Under the pieces are notes generated by a model. The model searched no databases, was not told the DNA's origin, and worked only from the letters and a program-made list of their open reading frames with translations. Position numbers and translations under genes: made by a program. From an uncultured Eubacteriales bacterium (GTDB lineage Bacteria > Bacillota > Clostridia > Oscillospirales > Oscillospiraceae), in contig USIH01000033.1 of the NCBI GenBank assembly GCA_900554705.1, positions 1 to 16,748 on the forward strand: a DNA stretch of 16,748 nucleotides. The letters are read 5' to 3'. This document shows, piece after piece, positions 14,584 through 16,748 of this stretch (its first letter is position 1; each line of letters starts with the position of its first letter).

Positions 14584-14607
14584 TTTGTTTCCTCCAAAAT
14601 CAGATTC

Positions 14608-14633
14608 GGAGGGTTAGGAAGCGTGAACCCTCC
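14608..14633 (-). promoter_or_regulatory. Leader hairpin before the GNAT gene
   Basis: GGAGGGTT (14608-14615) pairs with AACCCTCC (14626-14633) around a 10-base loop, 25 bases upstream of the GNAT ATG in the predicted mRNA leader. It is not followed by a clear T-run, so an attenuator is unlikely; mRNA stabilisation or influence on translation is possible. Function unproven. Confidence 0.35.
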
Positions 14634-14716
14634 ATACACGATCCATCTTCATAAAAACCACCCTTTCCGTAATGTATTTGTATGCTCACGCCGCCGTCCG
14701 CGGCAGGAGCGTCTAT

Positions 14717-14745
14717 AGTATACCATGCCGTCCGCAGCTTCGCAA
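14717..14745 (-). promoter_or_regulatory. GNAT gene promoter (TTGCGA / TATACT)
   Basis: On the minus strand TTGCGA (14745-14740), 17-bp spacer, TATACT (14722-14717), giving a leader of about 125 bases. The TTGC start of the -35 box matches three other promoters here. Confidence 0.55.
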
Positions 14746-14829
14746 GCAAAACCTCCCGTGCAGGGTGCTGCACTTCATATCATAGCCCGCCGACCTTGGA
14801 GGACATAGAGCAGGGCGCTCCCGCCCGCA

Positions 14830-14881
14830 GGCGCTTCATGCGCCGCAAGGCGGCGCGCTTCATGGCGCGCGGAACGCGCGC
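14830..14881. repeat. Cluster of interlocking GC-rich palindromes with TTCAT loops
   Basis: Four hairpins share arms: GGCGC-TTCAT-GCGCC (14830-14844), GCGCCGC-AAG-GCGGCGC (14840-14856), GCGCGC-TTCATG-GCGCGC (14853-14870) and GCGCGC-GGAAC-GCGCGC (14865-14881). CTTCA recurs at 14884-14888 and 14891-14895. The cluster is sharply GC-rich beside the AT-rich PadR promoter and is not part of a supported gene. It resembles REP/BOX-type intergenic repeats; family unknown. Confidence 0.5.
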
Positions 14882-14971
14882 GGCTTCACGCTTCATTCGC
14901 GGCGGCGATAGCGCCCGCGCGGTGCACTTTTGATTGCTAAAAAGAAAATCAATATTTTTGTAACAAAGGCA

Positions 14972-14999
14972 TTGATTTTTTCGGGTTCTGTCGTATAAT
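14972..14999 (+). promoter_or_regulatory. PadR operon promoter
   Basis: TTGATT (14972-14977), 16-bp spacer, TATAAT (14994-14999). Start near 15006, leaving about 55 bases of leader. PadR regulators often repress their own operon, and the AT-rich sequence around the promoter could hold the operator, but I see no clear ATGT/ACAT palindrome. Confidence 0.6.
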
Positions 15000-15060
15000 A
15001 GGAGTGTGCGGTGGCCGTGACCGCTTCGCCGCCGCAAAATCTAAGAAGAGGAATACGCAA

Positions 15061-15408
15061 ATGCCCCAAGCAAATCAGAATAGTTTTCAGCGCGGCGTCA
15101 TGACCCTGCTCGTGCTCGCCCTGCTCGACAAGGAGGATATGTACGGCTACCAGCTTGTGCAGGAGATCTCCACGGCCAGCTCCGGAAAGATCGTGACGCA
15201 GGAAGGTTCCCTTTACCCCGTTCTCTATAAACTGCAAGACCAGAAGCTCATCTCGGACAATAAAAAGTTGGTCGGTAAGCGCAAAACGCGCATCTACTAC
15301 CACTTGGAAGATGCCGGCAAGGCGCAGCTGCAAACACTGCTTCAGGAGTACGACACGATAACGCAAGGTGTCTTGCAGGTCATTCAGAGGGGAGAGCGTC
15401 ATGGCTAA
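15061..15408 (+). CDS. PadR-family transcriptional regulator
   Basis: 115-residue winged-helix repressor of the small PadR (PadR-s2) type. The pattern is complete: NSFQRGVMTLLVLALLDKED, MYGYQLVQEIS, EGSLYPVLYKLQDQKLIS (wing-side recognition helix), KRKTRIYYHLEDAGKAQL, and the C-terminal dimer helix. PadR proteins bind operator DNA and let go on binding small molecules, often phenolic compounds or antibiotics. I chose the ATG at 15061 (AAGAGGA upstream, matching family N-terminus); an ATG at 15004 would lie at the transcription start. Its stop overlaps the next gene by 8 bases, so the two are translationally coupled. Confidence 0.9.
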   Translation: MPQANQNSFQRGVMTLLVLALLDKEDMYGYQLVQEISTASSGKIVTQEGSLYPVLYKLQDQKLISDNKKLVGKRKTRIYYHLEDAGKAQLQTLLQEYDTITQGVLQVIQRGERHG

Positions 15409-15793
15409 ACAGGGAAGAAAACGTTATTTGAGGCAGGTGCGGAAGTGGCTTCCGGTCGACGGCAAAATGAAGCGGGAAATGATGGAGCAGATCGCGGACT
15501 GCGTGGACGACTTCTTGGAAGAGGAGCCGGAGGCGAGCTTCGAGCGGTTGTGCGAGCGCTTCGGCTCGCCGCAGGCGATCGCCGCCGCCTGTATTGACAG
15601 CGCGGGGACAACGGAAATTCTGAGGCGTCTGCGCATCCGGCGAAAGATCGTTTTGGCCGTCGTCGCGGCGGCACTGGCGATGGTAGTCATCTATGCGTCG
15701 GTCGTTGCCTACTTTGTGTGGAATGCGCGGTACGGCCACGGGGAAGAAGGCCCGATCGTCATCATCGAAGACATTACATACGCGGAGGACTGA
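15401..15793 (+). CDS. Small single-pass membrane protein downstream of PadR (DUF1700/DUF6120-like)
   Basis: 130 residues. The N-terminal half (YLRQVRKWLPVDGKMKREMM, then DCVDDFLEEEPEASFERLCERFGSPQAIAAA) is a cytoplasmic helical domain typical of the proteins that follow PadR in Firmicutes, here recalled as DUF1700/DUF6120-type. One membrane helix follows (IVLAVVAAALAMVVIYASVV, about 86-107), then a short acidic tail ending ITYAED. GGGGAGAG precedes the ATG and the start overlaps the PadR stop. In other systems such proteins are thought to act with PadR in sensing the envelope; here that is inference from position. Confidence 0.75.
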   Translation: MAKQGRKRYLRQVRKWLPVDGKMKREMMEQIADCVDDFLEEEPEASFERLCERFGSPQAIAAACIDSAGTTEILRRLRIRRKIVLAVVAAALAMVVIYASVVAYFVWNARYGHGEEGPIVIIEDITYAED

Positions 15794-15823
15794 TCCCCGC
15801 GCGGGGCAGAAAGAGAGAAAATA

Positions 15824-16282
15824 ATGAAAAAATGTATCACTTGGCTTTTGCTGCTGTGCATGACTGCGGCGCTGCTGCTTCCCGTTCAGGCGGCCGCGGC
15901 GGAGGATCCTGTGACGGAGGTCATCTACCTCGAAAACGGCGACAGCATCGTCGTCACCTTGGAGGTCATGGGCGCGCGCGCCTCGGGGACAAAGACAGCC
16001 AGCAAGTCGTATACCTACTATAATGCAGACGGCAGCAAGGCGTGGACCGTCACGCTGACCGGCACGTTCACCTACACGGGCACGACCTCGACCTGCACAA
16101 AGGCCTCCAGCTCGATCACGTTCCACGATGACTTGTGGTATTTGAAAGCAAAGTCGACCAAGGCAAGCGGCAGCAGCGCGATCGTAAACCTGACCGTGGC
16201 TTACGAGGTGCAGGGCACTGTCACCGAAACAAAAAGCTGCACCGTCACGCTGACGTGCGACAAGAACGGTAACCTTAGCTAA
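15824..16282 (+). CDS. Secreted protein of unknown function
   Basis: 152 residues. A signal peptide is clear: MKKCITWLLLLCMTAALLLP followed by VQAAAA, with likely cleavage near residue 26 (A-A-A before EDP). The mature part is Ser/Thr-rich and beta-strand-like (ENGDSIVVTLEV, then WTVTLTGTFTYTG, IVNLTVAYEVQG, CTVTLTC) with three cysteines, and no anchor or lipobox in the right place. Likely exported and free or surface-associated. It lies 30 bp after the membrane gene; a weak AGAAAGAGAG sits ahead of the ATG. Together with PadR it makes a sensor-output-like operon; function unknown. Confidence 0.75.
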   Translation: MKKCITWLLLLCMTAALLLPVQAAAAEDPVTEVIYLENGDSIVVTLEVMGARASGTKTASKSYTYYNADGSKAWTVTLTGTFTYTGTTSTCTKASSSITFHDDLWYLKAKSTKASGSSAIVNLTVAYEVQGTVTETKSCTVTLTCDKNGNLS

Positions 16283-16333
16283 TTCCCTTGCATATAGAGA
16301 GCCACTTCTTCAGGGCAATACTGCGCGGGGCTA

Positions 16334-16365
16334 ACCCATGGCAGTTGTGTGTGGGTCGTTTTTTT
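16334..16365 (+). terminator. Terminator of the PadR operon
   Basis: ACCCAT (16334-16339) pairs with GTGGGT (16351-16356) followed by CG and a seven-T run (16359-16365). Stem is short, but the T-run is good and the position, about 50 bases after the stop of the secreted protein, fits. Confidence 0.6.
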
Positions 16366-16480
16366 GTTCATTGACTTTTAAGAATGTCGTGCGGGAATGC
16401 GTTTCGACGCAGTAAAGTCATGAAGAGACCGCGCCCTCCGCTTTCGCGGCCGTCGCGGGAAAGGCTTTCTATCAGGCGTA
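16366..16480. other. Unassigned stretch between two terminators
   Basis: About 115 bases with no supported gene. TTGACT occurs at 16371-16376 but no fitting -10 box lies 15-19 bp after it. The stretch has internal pairing (CCGC-TTTC-GCGG around 16438-16449) and ends at a very strong terminator, so a short untranslated RNA is possible but unsupported by a complete promoter. Confidence 0.25.
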
Positions 16481-16514
16481 GGACGCGGAGTCATCCGACT
16501 CCGCGTCCTTTTTT
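16481..16514 (+). terminator. Strong intrinsic terminator
   Basis: Perfect 11-bp stem GGACGCGGAGT (16481-16491) with ACTCCGCGTCC (16498-16508), a 6-base loop and six T's (16509-16514). Confidence 0.85.
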
Positions 16515-16522
16515 CGCCGCCA

Positions 16523-16638
16523 AGCTCCCTCTGACGAGGGAGCTGGCACGGCGTAGCCGTGACTGAGGGAGAGAAAACGTTGCAAAGAGAATGGCAGTGA
16601 AACTTGAAACTGCCAGCAGCCTCTCCCTTAGTCACGGC
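16523..16638. repeat. MITE-like inverted repeat with GAGGGAG palindromes
   Basis: AGCTCCCTC-TGAC-GAGGGAGCT (16523-16544) is a perfect hairpin. Next GCCGTGACTGAGGGAGAG (16556-16573) is inverted as CTCTCCCTTAGTCACGGC (16621-16638) with one G-T change, and the centre holds a third hairpin TGGCAGT/ACTGCCA. Nothing codes. From memory, sequences of this make-up are abundant dispersed repeats in gut Clostridia; copy number here cannot be seen. Confidence 0.65.
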
Positions 16639-16748
16639 AGAAGCTTCAATGTCTCCTTTTGACGAAAAAAGGAAAGGAACAGCACGCACCAAGGCCTCCC
16701 CTGTGTAAGGGGGGACGTTTGCGAGCGCTGCCGGTGGCAGATGCAGCG
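16639..16748. other. Window end: possible second repeat element
   Basis: No gene. CCTTTT-GACG-AAAAAAGG (16655-16672) forms a small AT-rich hairpin; then GGCCTCCCCTGTGTAAGGGGGG (16692-16713, split CCTCCCC/GGGG) starts another GC-rich palindrome that may be a second repeat of the same family, cut by the window edge. Confidence 0.3.

Noticed and set aside
1..16748. CRISPR array, rRNA, or a complete insertion sequence or integrase
   Set aside because: No regularly spaced direct repeats, rRNA sequence, transposase or recombinase frame was seen.

Overview
The window looks like a stretch of a moderately GC-rich (about 60 % by eye) Firmicutes chromosome, most likely a gut Clostridia/Oscillospirales-type bacterium. 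The signs are strong GGAGG ribosome sites, sigmaA-type promoters, a PadR gene followed by a small membrane protein, a TIGR02391/DUF262 pair, and a GAGGGAG-type palindromic repeat of the kind common in that group. The genus cannot be told from the sequence alone.

Layout. 1-1405 (minus): glycyl-tRNA synthetase whose anticodon-binding end is replaced, in frame, by what reads as part of a LuxR/MalT-type regulator; the window edge cuts it. 1556-2950 (plus): a MATE exporter, divergent from glyQS. 2951-3560: a mostly non-coding stretch with a half tRNA-Pro, then a complete tRNA-Pro(TGG) and a terminator. 3720-5526 (plus): an AT-rich pair, an EF1143/YwfO-like HD dNTP triphosphohydrolase and a YwgA-like protein. 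8478-5876 (minus, converging on that pair): a DUF262/DUF1524 (GmrSD/SspE-like) HNH nuclease, a possible 41-codon gene overlapping both neighbours, and a TIGR02391/Ymh HEPN protein with an intact RX4H motif. 12114-8544 (minus): VanZ-like protein, UvrD/PcrA-like helicase, and a methyltransferase with an internal in-frame deletion. 13511-12331 (minus): a Myb/SANT-type DNA-binding protein and a SpoT-like HD hydrolase. 14583-13660 (minus): a double GNAT acetyltransferase. 15061-16282 (plus): PadR regulator, one-pass membrane protein, secreted protein. The end holds terminators and a MITE-like inverted repeat.

The most interesting part is 3.3-8.5 kb: two convergent gene sets of lower GC content, next to a tRNA-Pro gene and a broken tRNA-Pro copy, each built from nucleotide- or nucleic-acid-degrading domains. 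Inference: a small defence islet, in which the dNTPase/YwgA pair could act by depleting nucleotides and the DUF262-HNH/HEPN set by cutting DNA and RNA. Defence function is not shown by the sequence. A second theme is promoter style: several good promoters use a TTGC-type -35 box (TTGCAT) exactly 17 bp from the -10.
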